Source of the DNA: Rhodobacteraceae bacterium UBA3069
GTDB lineage: Bacteria; Pseudomonadota; Alphaproteobacteria; Rhodobacterales; Rhodobacteraceae
DNA: 64,000 bases
Reading direction: 5' to 3'
NCBI GenBank assembly: GCA_002366795.1
Contig: DFBX01000071.1
Coordinates: forward strand, 1-64,000
Part shown: positions 1 to 7,355 of the stretch, piece after piece
How positions within the stretch are numbered: position 1 is the first letter of the stretch
Layout: each line of letters begins with the position of its first letter
Notes under the pieces: model-generated
Database searches by the model: none
What the model saw: the letters and a program-made list of their open reading frames with translations, nothing else
Told to the model about the DNA's origin: nothing
Position numbers and translations under genes: made by a program

Positions 1-223
1 AGCCAACAGAATCCCAACCCTCAGCCAGATACTGCTTATGCCAGCCCCGCACCGTGTCATCGTCGAGGAAAAGAACCTGCGCGACCTGCGCACACGACAT
101 CCCATCATCGAGCAACAACAGCGCATTCGCCCGACGGGCAATCCCGTGGTCTTCACGCTGACGCTTCACACAAGCCAGCAATTCGAGGCGGGCGGGAGAA
201 GAGAGAAAACTCGGGCGGATCAT
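1..223 (-). CDS. IS630-family transposase, N-terminal part (runs off the window)
   Basis: Reading the minus strand from an ATG at 223 gives about 74 residues beginning MIRPSFLSSPARLELLACVK and continuing open to base 1. The segment has the layout of the N-terminal helix-turn-helix of IS630/Tc1-mariner transposases: a run rich in Ala, Arg and Leu, then residues that include GMSCAQVAQVLFLDDDTVRGW. The DDE catalytic domain would lie beyond base 1, so it cannot be seen whether the element is intact. The start of the element should lie between 224 and about 300, but I cannot place its terminal inverted repeat or TA target duplication with confidence. This is the only transposon sequence in the window. 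Confidence 0.8.
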   Translation of the reverse strand, partial: MIRPSFLSSPARLELLACVKRQREDHGIARRANALLLLDDGMSCAQVAQVLFLDDDTVRGWHKQYLAEGWDSVG

Positions 224-354
224 GCATCGACCTGAATCTACTACGCCTAAATCGTCAAGCAGTTCTTCGGGTGTTCTCGGGTGTTCAAGGACTCGCAGTA
301 TAACCAAAATTCGGTTAAATTTTTCGTGTCTATACTACCTGGGGAGGTTCAGAC

Positions 355-495
355 ATGGTTCGTACTATCACTCTTGGTTCCTGCGTTTCGGTTCAAGGCA
401 CTTTCGTGCGTGATCTTCCAGACGGGCGTGTGCTTGTCCGTGTCGGAGAGCGTGAATTTGCCGGCAAACCCATCACAAGCGTGAAAGCCGCCTGA
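355..495 (+). CDS. Small conserved-looking protein of 46 residues, function unknown
   Basis: The ORF begins MVRTITLGSCVSVQGTFVRD and ends TSVKAA. A strong ribosome site (GGGGAGG at 341-347) lies 7 bases before the ATG, and a rho-independent terminator follows 40 bases after the stop. The residues alternate in a beta-strand manner (VSVQGTFV, GRVLVRVGEREFAG), suggesting a small beta-barrel or SH3-like fold. There is no signal peptide or membrane segment. A possible -10 (TATAAC, 299-304) has no convincing -35. It is convergent to infB. I do not recognise a function. The good ribosome site, dedicated terminator and position make a real gene much more likely than a chance ORF. Confidence 0.6.
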   Translation: MVRTITLGSCVSVQGTFVRDLPDGRVLVRVGEREFAGKPITSVKAA

Positions 496-534
496 GGCAT
501 CGCCGGAACCTGTCGATCCCGACATCATCCGAAT

Positions 535-568
535 AAAAAAGGGGCAGCCAACTTGGCCGCCCCTTTTT
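535..568. terminator. Bidirectional rho-independent terminator between the 46-aa gene and infB
   Basis: An A-run (535-540) precedes a GC-rich hairpin at 541-563 (GGGGC and GCCCC outer arms, with an inner GCCA/TGGC stem after one mismatch), followed by five T at 564-568. It can end transcripts of the small gene on the plus strand and of infB on the minus strand. Confidence 0.8.
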
Positions 569-597
569 CTTGTCTCACCTGAAGAGCGAACGCCGGA

Positions 598-3102
598 TCA
601 ATCCAGCGACCGCTCCACTTCTTCGCGCTCGAAAATCTCGATGACATCGTTGGGACGAATGTCTTCGTAATTCTCGAATGCCATGCCGCATTCCTGACCG
701 GACTGAACCTCGGGCACTTCGTCCTTAAAACGCTTGAGCGTTTTCAGCGTGCCTTCGTGGATCACCACATCGTCGCGCAGCAGGCGCACGCCTGCGGAAC
801 GGCGGGCGACGCCCTCCGTAACCAGACAGCCCGCGACCTTACCGATGTTCGAGACCTTGAAGACCTCTTTGATATTGGCATAGCCGATGAACTTCTCGCG
901 GATTTCGTTGGACAGCAGGCCAGAGGCCGCAGCCTTCACATCATCCACAAGGTCATAGATCACGCTGTAATAACGTATCTCGACACCCTTCTGGTTCGCG
1001 GTGTTCCGCGCCGAAGCATTGGCACGCACGTTGAAGCCCATGATCGGGGCACCCGACGCTTCGGCCAGGCCGACATCGGTTTCCGTGATCGCACCAACAC
1101 CGTAGTGCAACACGCGCACGCGCACCTCTTCGTTGCCGATCTTTTCCATCGCCTGAACGATAGCCTCGGCCGAACCCTGCACATCCGCTTTCACGATGAT
1201 GGGCAGTTCAGAGACGCTCTCGTCTTCCTTGGCTTTGGCCATCAGCTGTTCCAGCGTGGTGGCGGCACCGGCAGCGGCGCGCTTCTCCTTGGCGGCTTTC
1301 TCGCGGTATTCCGCGATCTCGCGCGCCTGCGCTTCGGTTTCTGTCACGTTCAGAACGTCGCCCGCTTCGGGCGTGCCGTTCAGACCCAGAACCTCGACCG
1401 GAACCGAGGGACCGGCTTCTTTCACGCGCTCACCCTTGTCGTCGATCAGTGCACGGACCTTGCCCCACTGTTCCCCGACAACGAAAATGTCGCCCTGGTG
1501 CAGTGTGCCCTTCTGGATCAGAACCGTGGCGACGGGGCCGCGACCCACGTCAAGCTGCGCCTCGATCACCGCACCTTCGGCGGCGCGGTCGGGGTTGGCT
1601 TTCAGTTCCAGAATTTCAGATTGCAGCGCAATCGCTTCAAGCAGTTCGTCCAGGCCCTTGCCAGTCACGGCAGAAACTTCGACATCCTGCACGTCGCCCG
1701 ACATTGCTTCGACAACGACTTCGTGTTGCAGCAACTCGGCGCGGACCTTGTTCGGGTCTGCGGCGGGCTTGTCGCATTTGTTGATCGCCACGATCATCGG
1801 AACCTTCGCCGCCCTGGCGTGGTTGATGGCCTCGATCGTCTGCGGCATGACCGAATCATCCGCGGCAACGACCAGCACAACGATGTCCGTCACATGCGCA
1901 CCGCGCGACCGCATCGAGGTAAAGGCCGCGTGGCCGGGCGTATCAAGGAAAGTCAGGATCGCGCCACTTTCGGTGGTCACCTGATAGGCACCGATGTGCT
2001 GCGTGATGCCGCCAGCCTCGCCCGCGACAACCTTTGCGTTCCGGATTGCATCCAGAAGCGAGGTTTTGCCGTGGTCGACGTGGCCCATGATCGTGATGAC
2101 CGGGGGGCGCGGCTTAAGGTCTTCTTCCTTGTCCTCGACCTCTTTGATCACGTCTTCGACGTCGCTATCAGAAACGCGGACAACCTTGTGGCCGAATTCC
2201 TCGATGATCAGTTCGGCGGTATCGGCATCGATGGTCTGGTTCTGCGTGACCATCATGCCCATGTTCATCAGCGATTTGACAACATCCGCGACGCGTTCGG
2301 CCATACGGTTGGCCAGTTCCGAAACGACGATCGCTTCGGGCAGCTGCACCTCGCGCACAACCTTTTCACGTTCTTGGCTGCCGCCCATGGCTTTCTGGCG
2401 CATACGCTCTTGCTTGCGCTTCATGGCTGCCATGGATTTCTGACGGCCACCCTCGCCCTGCAGGGCTTGGCTCAGCGTCAGTTTGCCGGAACGGCGGCCA
2501 TCGCCACCACGGTCGTTGCGGCCACCACGGTTGCGGTCGTCGCCATCGCGGTCACGCTTGCGCTGCGGGCCAGCGTCGGGCTTGGATCCACGCGCCGCAG
2601 GTGCTTCGCTGGTCGGCGCGGCGGGCGCAGCGGCAGCGGCGGCAGCACGCTTGGCAGCCTCCTCGGCTTCGCGCTTCTTGCGGTCTTCTTCCTCGGCGCG
2701 GGCTTTCAACGCCTCTTCGCGCTCGCGGTCCTCGCGCTCCTTGGCTTCGGCTTCCTCGCGGCGGCGTTGACGCTCTTCGTCGCGGGCCTTTTCTTCGGCT
2801 GCGCGCTGCGCGACTTCTTGGCTTTCGCGGGCCTTTGCGGCCTGAAGCGCCTTCAAACGGCGCTCCATCTCTGCATCGGAAATACCAGCCGGACGCTTGG
2901 ACGGACCGCCCGATCCGGCGGTGCCCGCCGAGGCTTTGCCAGCACCGCCAGCCGCGCCGGGTTTCGGCACAACAACGCGTTTGCGCTTGGTTTCCACCAC
3001 GACGTTTTTGGTGCGGCCATGGCTGAAGCTCTGCTTCACGTTGCCCGGACGGGCCCCTGCACCACGAACGCCCAAAGTCTTCTTACCGTCGTTATCGCTC
3101 AT
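598..3102 (-). CDS. infB: Translation initiation factor IF-2
   Basis: GTPase that places initiator fMet-tRNA on the 30S subunit and promotes 50S joining. About 834 residues. The N-terminal third is a long, highly charged Lys/Arg/Glu/Ala-rich linker typical of bacterial IF-2. The G domain follows with GHVDHGKT (about residues 340-347), DTPGHAAF and NKCDKP, then the beta-barrel and C-terminal fMet-tRNA-binding domains ending at EREEVERSLD. I prefer the ATG at 3102 (protein starting MSDNDGKKTLG), which has AAGGA at a normal distance. An ATG at 3111 overlaps the upstream stop as ATGA but has the AAAGG directly against it. Last gene of the rimP-nusA-ylxR-infB operon, so translational coupling to ylxR is likely. 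Confidence 0.97.
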   Translation of the reverse strand: MSDNDGKKTLGVRGAGARPGNVKQSFSHGRTKNVVVETKRKRVVVPKPGAAGGAGKASAGTAGSGGPSKRPAGISDAEMERRLKALQAAKARESQEVAQRAAEEKARDEERQRRREEAEAKEREDREREEALKARAEEEDRKKREAEEAAKRAAAAAAAPAAPTSEAPAARGSKPDAGPQRKRDRDGDDRNRGGRNDRGGDGRRSGKLTLSQALQGEGGRQKSMAAMKRKQERMRQKAMGGSQEREKVVREVQLPEAIVVSELANRMAERVADVVKSLMNMGMMVTQNQTIDADTAELIIEEFGHKVVRVSDSDVEDVIKEVEDKEEDLKPRPPVITIMGHVDHGKTSLLDAIRNAKVVAGEAGGITQHIGAYQVTTESGAILTFLDTPGHAAFTSMRSRGAHVTDIVVLVVAADDSVMPQTIEAINHARAAKVPMIVAINKCDKPAADPNKVRAELLQHEVVVEAMSGDVQDVEVSAVTGKGLDELLEAIALQSEILELKANPDRAAEGAVIEAQLDVGRGPVATVLIQKGTLHQGDIFVVGEQWGKVRALIDDKGERVKEAGPSVPVEVLGLNGTPEAGDVLNVTETEAQAREIAEYREKAAKEKRAAAGAATTLEQLMAKAKEDESVSELPIIVKADVQGSAEAIVQAMEKIGNEEVRVRVLHYGVGAITETDVGLAEASGAPIMGFNVRANASARNTANQKGVEIRYYSVIYDLVDDVKAAASGLLSNEIREKFIGYANIKEVFKVSNIGKVAGCLVTEGVARRSAGVRLLRDDVVIHEGTLKTLKRFKDEVPEVQSGQECGMAFENYEDIRPNDVIEIFEREEVERSLD

Positions 3103-3107
3103 ATGGC

Positions 3108-3731
3108 TCATTCATCCTTTCCAGCGGACCTGCCGCTGTCTGAGACCCGCAGACCCTTAAGTCTTGCGGCATCCTCTACAACACGTGGTGCCAAACCGCC
3201 AGCGGCTAGCGCAACGTGAATCACAACTTCCTTGCCAAAGGCCTGTCCCAGCTCGTCCGAAGTCAGCCAGCCGATAAAGCTACCTTGCTGCGGCGTGCTA
3301 AGTTTCGACTTGCCGCGACTAGATCCGTCACTGGCTTGTATCAGGACCTCGGCGTAATCTTTGACCAGCCAATCCTTGACCTTTTCGTATCCCGCAACGG
3401 CATGTCCGCTTTTGCGGGCAAGGCTGATCAGGTCAATGACACGCCGCGCCAGCATGGATTCGACCTGATCGGCCAAATCCGGCGCGACCGTCACCTGTTG
3501 CTTGGCCCCGCGCGAGAACAGCTTTTTCTTCACGGCCAGTTCAATTGCCGTGCGATCCGCAGACACATAGATACCACGACCGGGCAGCTTTTCGGCAACA
3601 TCCGGCACGATCTGTGCGTCAGGACCGACAACAAAGCGGATCAACCCATGTTTGGGCTGAACCTCGCCTGTGGCGATGCACTTCCGCTCTGGCCCGTCTT
3701 CCCGGGCCTTATTTGCTCCGCCGCGTCCCAT
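3108..3731 (-). CDS. YlxR-type RNA-binding protein (DUF448) with an L7Ae-like C-terminal domain
   Basis: Sits between nusA and infB, the classic position of ylxR. The N-terminal half has the YlxR signature ERKCIATGEVQPKHGLIRFV followed by LPGRGIYVSADR. The C-terminal half (VIDLISLARKSGHAVAGYEK onward) looks like a ribosomal L7Ae/L30e-type RNA-binding fold, a two-domain form common in alphaproteobacteria. I chose the ATG at 3731, 25 bases after nusA; a GTG 12 bases further upstream is also possible, and an open frame continues into nusA. About 207 residues. YlxR of Firmicutes (RnpM) binds RNase P RNA. By that analogy an RNA-processing or translation role is inferred, not shown. Confidence 0.85.
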   Translation of the reverse strand: MGRGGANKAREDGPERKCIATGEVQPKHGLIRFVVGPDAQIVPDVAEKLPGRGIYVSADRTAIELAVKKKLFSRGAKQQVTVAPDLADQVESMLARRVIDLISLARKSGHAVAGYEKVKDWLVKDYAEVLIQASDGSSRGKSKLSTPQQGSFIGWLTSDELGQAFGKEVVIHVALAAGGLAPRVVEDAARLKGLRVSDSGRSAGKDE

Positions 3732-3756
3732 ACGCCCAGTCACCGAAGGCCCGCGA

Positions 3757-5370
3757 TCAGGCCTCCGCCTCCTCTTCGCCGGTCTCGGCTTCTTCAGCCT
3801 CGGCCTCAAGCTCGGTCGGATCAACCCAGCCCAACATGACGCGCGCGGTCATGACCATATCTTGCGCCTCGGTCAGTGAAATGTCGAACTTTTCAAGGAT
3901 ACCGTCATCCTTGACGCGCTCGCCATTGACCGTGGTCCAGCCGCCGGCCAGTTCCCAGTCGGCACAGGTGGCGAAATCTTCCAACGTTTTAACGTCGTCC
4001 TCGGCCAGTGCTTCAACCATTTGGGGTGTCAGACCCTCGAATTCAATAAGGCTGTCCTCTGCACCCAGTTCGCGGGCATGTTCCAGCGCAGCCTTGGCTT
4101 GCGCTTCAAGGAAGTCACGGGCACGGGCCTGCAATTCCTGCGCGGTGCCATCGTCAACACCGTCGATCACCAGCAGTTCGTCCAGCTCAACATAGGCGAC
4201 TTCTTCAAGGTTGGTGAACCCTTCCGAGACCAGAAGCTGGGCAAAGAATTCGTCCAGATCCAGCGTGTCCATGAACAGCTGAGTGCGCGTTTCGAACTCT
4301 TTCTGCCGACGCTCGCTGTCTTGGGATTCGGTAATGATGTCGATGTCCAGACCAGTCAGCTGGCTGGCCAGTCGCACGTTCTGACCGCGACGACCGATGG
4401 CCAGCGACAGTTGCTCGTCGGGCACGACAACCTCGATGCGCTCCGCGTCCTCGTCCAGAACCACTTTGCTGACCTCAGCGGGCTGCAATGCATTCACAAG
4501 GAAGGTCGGCATGTCCTCGGTCCAGGGGATGATGTCGATCTTTTCGCCCTGAAGTTCGTTCACGACGGCCTGAACGCGGCTACCGCGCATACCGACACAA
4601 GCACCCACGGGGTCGATCGAGCCGTCATGGGACACCACGGCGATTTTCGCGCGCGAGCCGGGGTCACGAGCCACGGCCTTGATCTCGATGATGCCGTCAT
4701 AGATTTCCGGCACTTCCATCTTGAACAGTTCGGCCATGAATTCCGGCGCGGTGCGCGACAGAAAAATCTGCGGGCCGCGCGCTTCGCGGCGCACATCCTT
4801 GATGAAGCAGCGCACGCGATCGTTCGGGCGATAGGCTTCGCGGCCGATCTTTTCGTTGCGGCGCAGGATACCTTCGCCACGGCCCACGTCCACGATGACA
4901 TTGCCGTATTCTTCGCGCTTGACGACACCGTTGATGATGGTGCCCGCACGGTCCTTGAATTCTTCGTACTGGCGGTCACGCTCTGCTTCGCGGACCTTTT
5001 GCAAGATCACTTGCTTGGCGGATTGGGCGGCGATCCGGCCCATTTCCACGGGGGGCACTTCCTCGATGAAAGTGTCGCCAACCTGCGGATCGGCCATGTA
5101 TTGCTTGGCCTGCTCGACAGTCATCTCGGCCTGGTAGTTTTCCAGCTCTTCATCTTCGACCACGGTGCGGACGCGGGTAAAGGTGGCGCGACCCGTCTTG
5201 CGGTCGATCGACACGCGGATATCCATTTCGGACCCGTAGCGCGACTTGGCCGCACGGGCGAGGGATTCTTCCATCGCTTCGACGACCAGACCGGGGTCGA
5301 TCATCTTTTCGCGGGCCACGGCCTCGGCGGTCTGCAGAAGCTCCAGCTGGTTGGCAGAGGTGATTGCCAT
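3757..5370 (-). CDS. nusA: Transcription termination/antitermination factor NusA
   Basis: Binds RNA polymerase and nascent RNA to modulate pausing, termination and antitermination. 537 residues starting MAITSANQLELLQTAEAVAR. The order is: NusA N-terminal RNA-polymerase-binding domain, S1 domain (GVVKREEYGNVIVDVGRGEG), two KH domains (CVGMRGSRVQAVVNELQGEK and LAIGRRGQNVRLASQLTG), and C-terminal acidic repeats ending in a Glu-rich tail. The start at 5370 is fixed by GAGGAG eight bases upstream; the frame stays open for 90 more codons through a terminator hairpin, which is not coding. Preceded by its own candidate promoter and attenuator (see separate entries), so it can be expressed apart from rimP. 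Confidence 0.97.
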   Translation of the reverse strand: MAITSANQLELLQTAEAVAREKMIDPGLVVEAMEESLARAAKSRYGSEMDIRVSIDRKTGRATFTRVRTVVEDEELENYQAEMTVEQAKQYMADPQVGDTFIEEVPPVEMGRIAAQSAKQVILQKVREAERDRQYEEFKDRAGTIINGVVKREEYGNVIVDVGRGEGILRRNEKIGREAYRPNDRVRCFIKDVRREARGPQIFLSRTAPEFMAELFKMEVPEIYDGIIEIKAVARDPGSRAKIAVVSHDGSIDPVGACVGMRGSRVQAVVNELQGEKIDIIPWTEDMPTFLVNALQPAEVSKVVLDEDAERIEVVVPDEQLSLAIGRRGQNVRLASQLTGLDIDIITESQDSERRQKEFETRTQLFMDTLDLDEFFAQLLVSEGFTNLEEVAYVELDELLVIDGVDDGTAQELQARARDFLEAQAKAALEHARELGAEDSLIEFEGLTPQMVEALAEDDVKTLEDFATCADWELAGGWTTVNGERVKDDGILEKFDISLTEAQDMVMTARVMLGWVDPTELEAEAEEAETGEEEAEA

Positions 5371-5471
5371 GTATTCACTCCTCTTCAGGCGCTGCGGCCT
5401 GCATTGCGTCAAACTTTTTCCGGCGGATCTGCCGGGCGGGCCGTATGGCCCCGAACCGCATGCCCAGAAAC

Positions 5472-5494
5472 AAAAAAACGGGCCGCGCGGCCCG
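5472..5494 (-). terminator. Terminator-like hairpin in the nusA leader (candidate attenuator)
   Basis: On the minus strand the self-complementary 16-mer CGGGCCGCGCGGCCCG is followed by seven T. It lies after the rimP stop but about 100 bases before the nusA ATG, and about 50 bases after a candidate start site. It is a textbook intrinsic terminator in the 5' leader of a gene whose product acts on terminators. The surrounding 50 bases match the rimP leader closely. Confidence 0.8.
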
Positions 5495-5550
5495 TGCATC
5501 TTTCTCGGTGGTGCATCAGGTTTGGACCCCGACGCGCCGCTATTGTTGGC

Positions 5551-5579
5551 TATATACGCCCAAGGGGCCGAGTCTGCAA
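5551..5579 (-). promoter_or_regulatory. Candidate sigma-70 promoter for nusA
   Basis: Minus-strand TTGCAG (5579-5574), a 17-base spacer, and TATATA (5556-5551). The -35 begins CTTG, the part best kept in alphaproteobacterial promoters. The predicted start near 5544 puts the leader hairpin about 50 bases into the transcript. The equivalent element before rimP has the same spacing. Confidence 0.5.
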
Positions 5580-5620
5580 GGACGTTCTGGGCAGGCCGCA
5601 TATGCCCCCCGCCCATGGCC

Positions 5621-6205
5621 TTACGCTTCGTCGCCTTCATCCGTGTCGATCTGGTCGAACGCGTCTTCGTTCAGCGTGCCTGCCGCCTTGCGCGCATTCA
5701 GCATTTCGCGGATCAAATCGTCGGTCAGAACCAGCTTGGCATCGGTCAGCCAATCGAACTTCAGGCCGATCGTCTGCTCTTCGCCGCCGGCCTCGATGTT
5801 GATCAGAACCTCGCCATCCTCGACCCCGGCCAACATGCCCTTGAAACGCCGACGCCCGTCGATCAACTCTTCGGTTTCGATCTTGGCTTCGTACCCTTCG
5901 AAAGTCTCGAAATCCTTGAGCCGCGTCAGCGGCCGGTCGATCCCAGGCGAGGAAACCTCAAGCGCATACTGGTCCAGGATCGGATCCTCGACATCCAGCA
6001 CAGCGCTGATGGCGGTGGAAATCTCGCCGCATTCATCGACTTCGATCCCGCCTTCGGGCCGCTCGGCCATGACTTGCAGGGTAGTTGTCTTTCCGCTCAT
6101 CAGGCGCACGCGGACCAGTTCGAACCCCATGTCTTCGATGACGGGGCCGATGATCTCGGCGAGGCGGCGGTCGATGGCGGCTTTGGCGATCAGATCGTTG
6201 GTCAT
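5621..6205 (-). CDS. rimP: Ribosome maturation factor RimP
   Basis: Needed for 30S subunit maturation. 194 residues starting MTNDLIAKAAIDRRLAEIIG, with the family core GFELVRVRLMSGKTTTLQVM, then YALEVSSPGIDRPLTRLKDF, and an acidic tail. First gene of the rimP-nusA-ylxR-infB operon. The open frame extends 40 codons upstream through a terminator hairpin; the ATG at 6205 fits family length and avoids translating the hairpin. Its ribosome site is poor (a GGGA just after the U-run of that hairpin), so leader folding could also affect translation. Confidence 0.95.
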   Translation of the reverse strand: MTNDLIAKAAIDRRLAEIIGPVIEDMGFELVRVRLMSGKTTTLQVMAERPEGGIEVDECGEISTAISAVLDVEDPILDQYALEVSSPGIDRPLTRLKDFETFEGYEAKIETEELIDGRRRFKGMLAGVEDGEVLINIEAGGEEQTIGLKFDWLTDAKLVLTDDLIREMLNARKAAGTLNEDAFDQIDTDEGDEA

Positions 6206-6215
6206 GGTATTCCCA

Positions 6216-6242
6216 AAAACGAAAAAACGGGCGCACGGCCCG
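6216..6242 (-). terminator. Terminator-like hairpin in the rimP leader (candidate attenuator)
   Basis: On the minus strand CGGGC-CGTGC-GCCCG is followed by six T and, after CG, five more T. The hairpin ends only about 16 bases before the rimP ATG, so it cannot serve an upstream gene without also controlling rimP. The candidate promoter lies about 46 bases before it. Sequence around it matches the nusA leader at 41 of 50 aligned columns (my hand alignment of 6210-6258 with 5461-5510). Confidence 0.8.
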
Positions 6243-6296
6243 TCGATATTTCCCGGTGAGGCACCCGCATCGCGCAGGCGCACCGCTTGGCGAATG

Positions 6297-6325
6297 GAAA
6301 TAAGCCCCCGCGCCCCATTTCGCAA
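6297..6325 (-). promoter_or_regulatory. Candidate sigma-70 promoter for rimP
   Basis: Minus-strand TTGCGA (6325-6320), 17-base spacer, TATTTC (6302-6297). Weak at -10, but it has the same CTTGC start and the same 17-base spacing and distance to the hairpin as the nusA candidate. Confidence 0.4.
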
Positions 6326-6334
6326 GGGCTTCCC

Positions 6335-7306
6335 TTAACCGCGTGCCACAAGGTCCATGATCCGCACCAGTTCGGCTGAAATTCCCGGCTCTGACAGGGC
6401 GTGACCGGCGTTGCGCACCATGTGCAGTTCGGCCTTGCCCCAGCTCTCCGACAGGCGGTAGGCGGATTCGGGCGGGCAAATCATGTCATACCGCCCTTGC
6501 ACGATATGACCGGGGATGTGGGCGATCTTGTGCATGTCGCGCAGGATCTGGCCATCTTCCTCAAGGAACACCTTGTTGATGAAATAGTGATTCTCCAGCC
6601 GGGCAAAGGCGCGCGCATAGTCGCCGGGGCTTTCCCCGCCCACGCCGGTTGACTGCACCGTGGCCAACGCGTTTTCCCACGCGGACCACGCCTTGCCGTG
6701 CCGCACCTCTTGATGCACATCGCCGGAAAACAACCGCTTGTTATAGGCAGTGATCATGTCCTCGCGCTCTTCCACCGGAATCAGGTCGGAAAAACGTTCC
6801 CATGTTTCGGGCCAGAACCGGCCCGCACCGCCACCATAGAACCAGTCCAGTTCTGCTTGGGTAGCAAGGAAAACGCCGCGCAATACAAGACGCAGCACTG
6901 CCTCGGGGTGGGTCTGGCCATAGATCAGGGCCAGCGTCGCACCCCAGCTTCCGCCGAACACGATCCACTGGTCGATGTTCAATTCGCGGCGGATCAACTC
7001 GATATCGCGGACCAGGTGCCAGGTGGTGTTGTCATCGACACTGGCGTGGGGGCGCGACCGGCCACAGCCCCGCTGGTCGAACAATACGATTCGATAGTGT
7101 TTCGGGTCGAAATAGCGCCGCATTGCCGGGCTGCACCCGCCACCCGGCCCGCCATGAAACACCACGACCGGAACGCCCGACGGGTTGCCCGACTGTTCCA
7201 TATAGACCGAATGCCCGTCGCCGACGTCCAGCATCCGCTGGTCGTAGGGTTCGAGCGGCGGGTGAAGATAAGAGACTGCGCTTTTTTGGCCCAAGAACTT
7301 GTCCAT
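6335..7306 (-). CDS. pip: Prolyl aminopeptidase (proline iminopeptidase)
   Basis: Releases N-terminal proline from peptides; an alpha/beta hydrolase of family S33. 323 residues from the ATG at 7306 (MDKFLGQKSAVSYLHPPLEP). Visible hallmarks are the oxyanion region FHGGPGGGC, LFDQRGCGRSRPH, the nucleophile elbow FGGSWGATLALIY, and the late His in VRNAGHALSEP. No signal peptide, so cytoplasmic. Divergent from ubiG with only 49 bases between the start codons, so the two promoters must overlap. Confidence 0.95.
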   Translation of the reverse strand: MDKFLGQKSAVSYLHPPLEPYDQRMLDVGDGHSVYMEQSGNPSGVPVVVFHGGPGGGCSPAMRRYFDPKHYRIVLFDQRGCGRSRPHASVDDNTTWHLVRDIELIRRELNIDQWIVFGGSWGATLALIYGQTHPEAVLRLVLRGVFLATQAELDWFYGGGAGRFWPETWERFSDLIPVEEREDMITAYNKRLFSGDVHQEVRHGKAWSAWENALATVQSTGVGGESPGDYARAFARLENHYFINKVFLEEDGQILRDMHKIAHIPGHIVQGRYDMICPPESAYRLSESWGKAELHMVRNAGHALSEPGISAELVRIMDLVARG

Positions 7307-7355
7307 GATTGCCCTATATAGGATGACAGGCACAAAAGATCATATGGAGATCAGA

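Noticed and set aside
268..286. Direct repeat CGGGTGTTC x2 near the IS630 edge
   Set aside because: Only two 9-base copies one base apart; too short to call a functional repeat or a transposon end.
331..336. TATACT as the -10 of the 46-aa gene
   Set aside because: It would put the transcript start on top of the ribosome site at 341-347; TATAAC at 299-304 is better placed but lacks a -35.
757..3219. 820-residue plus-strand open frame opposite infB
   Set aside because: It is a shadow of infB in GC-rich DNA. The product is His/Arg/Gly-rich low-complexity sequence without a domain, while infB on the other strand has full IF-2 motifs.
4021..5802. 593-residue plus-strand open frame opposite nusA
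   Set aside because: Antisense to nusA and running through its leader hairpin; no recognisable domain and no ribosome site.
6206..6334. A tRNA-Met gene (metY) upstream of rimP, as in E. coli
   Set aside because: No cloverleaf or TTCGA-type T-loop can be folded from this 129-base gap; it holds only the promoter and leader hairpin.
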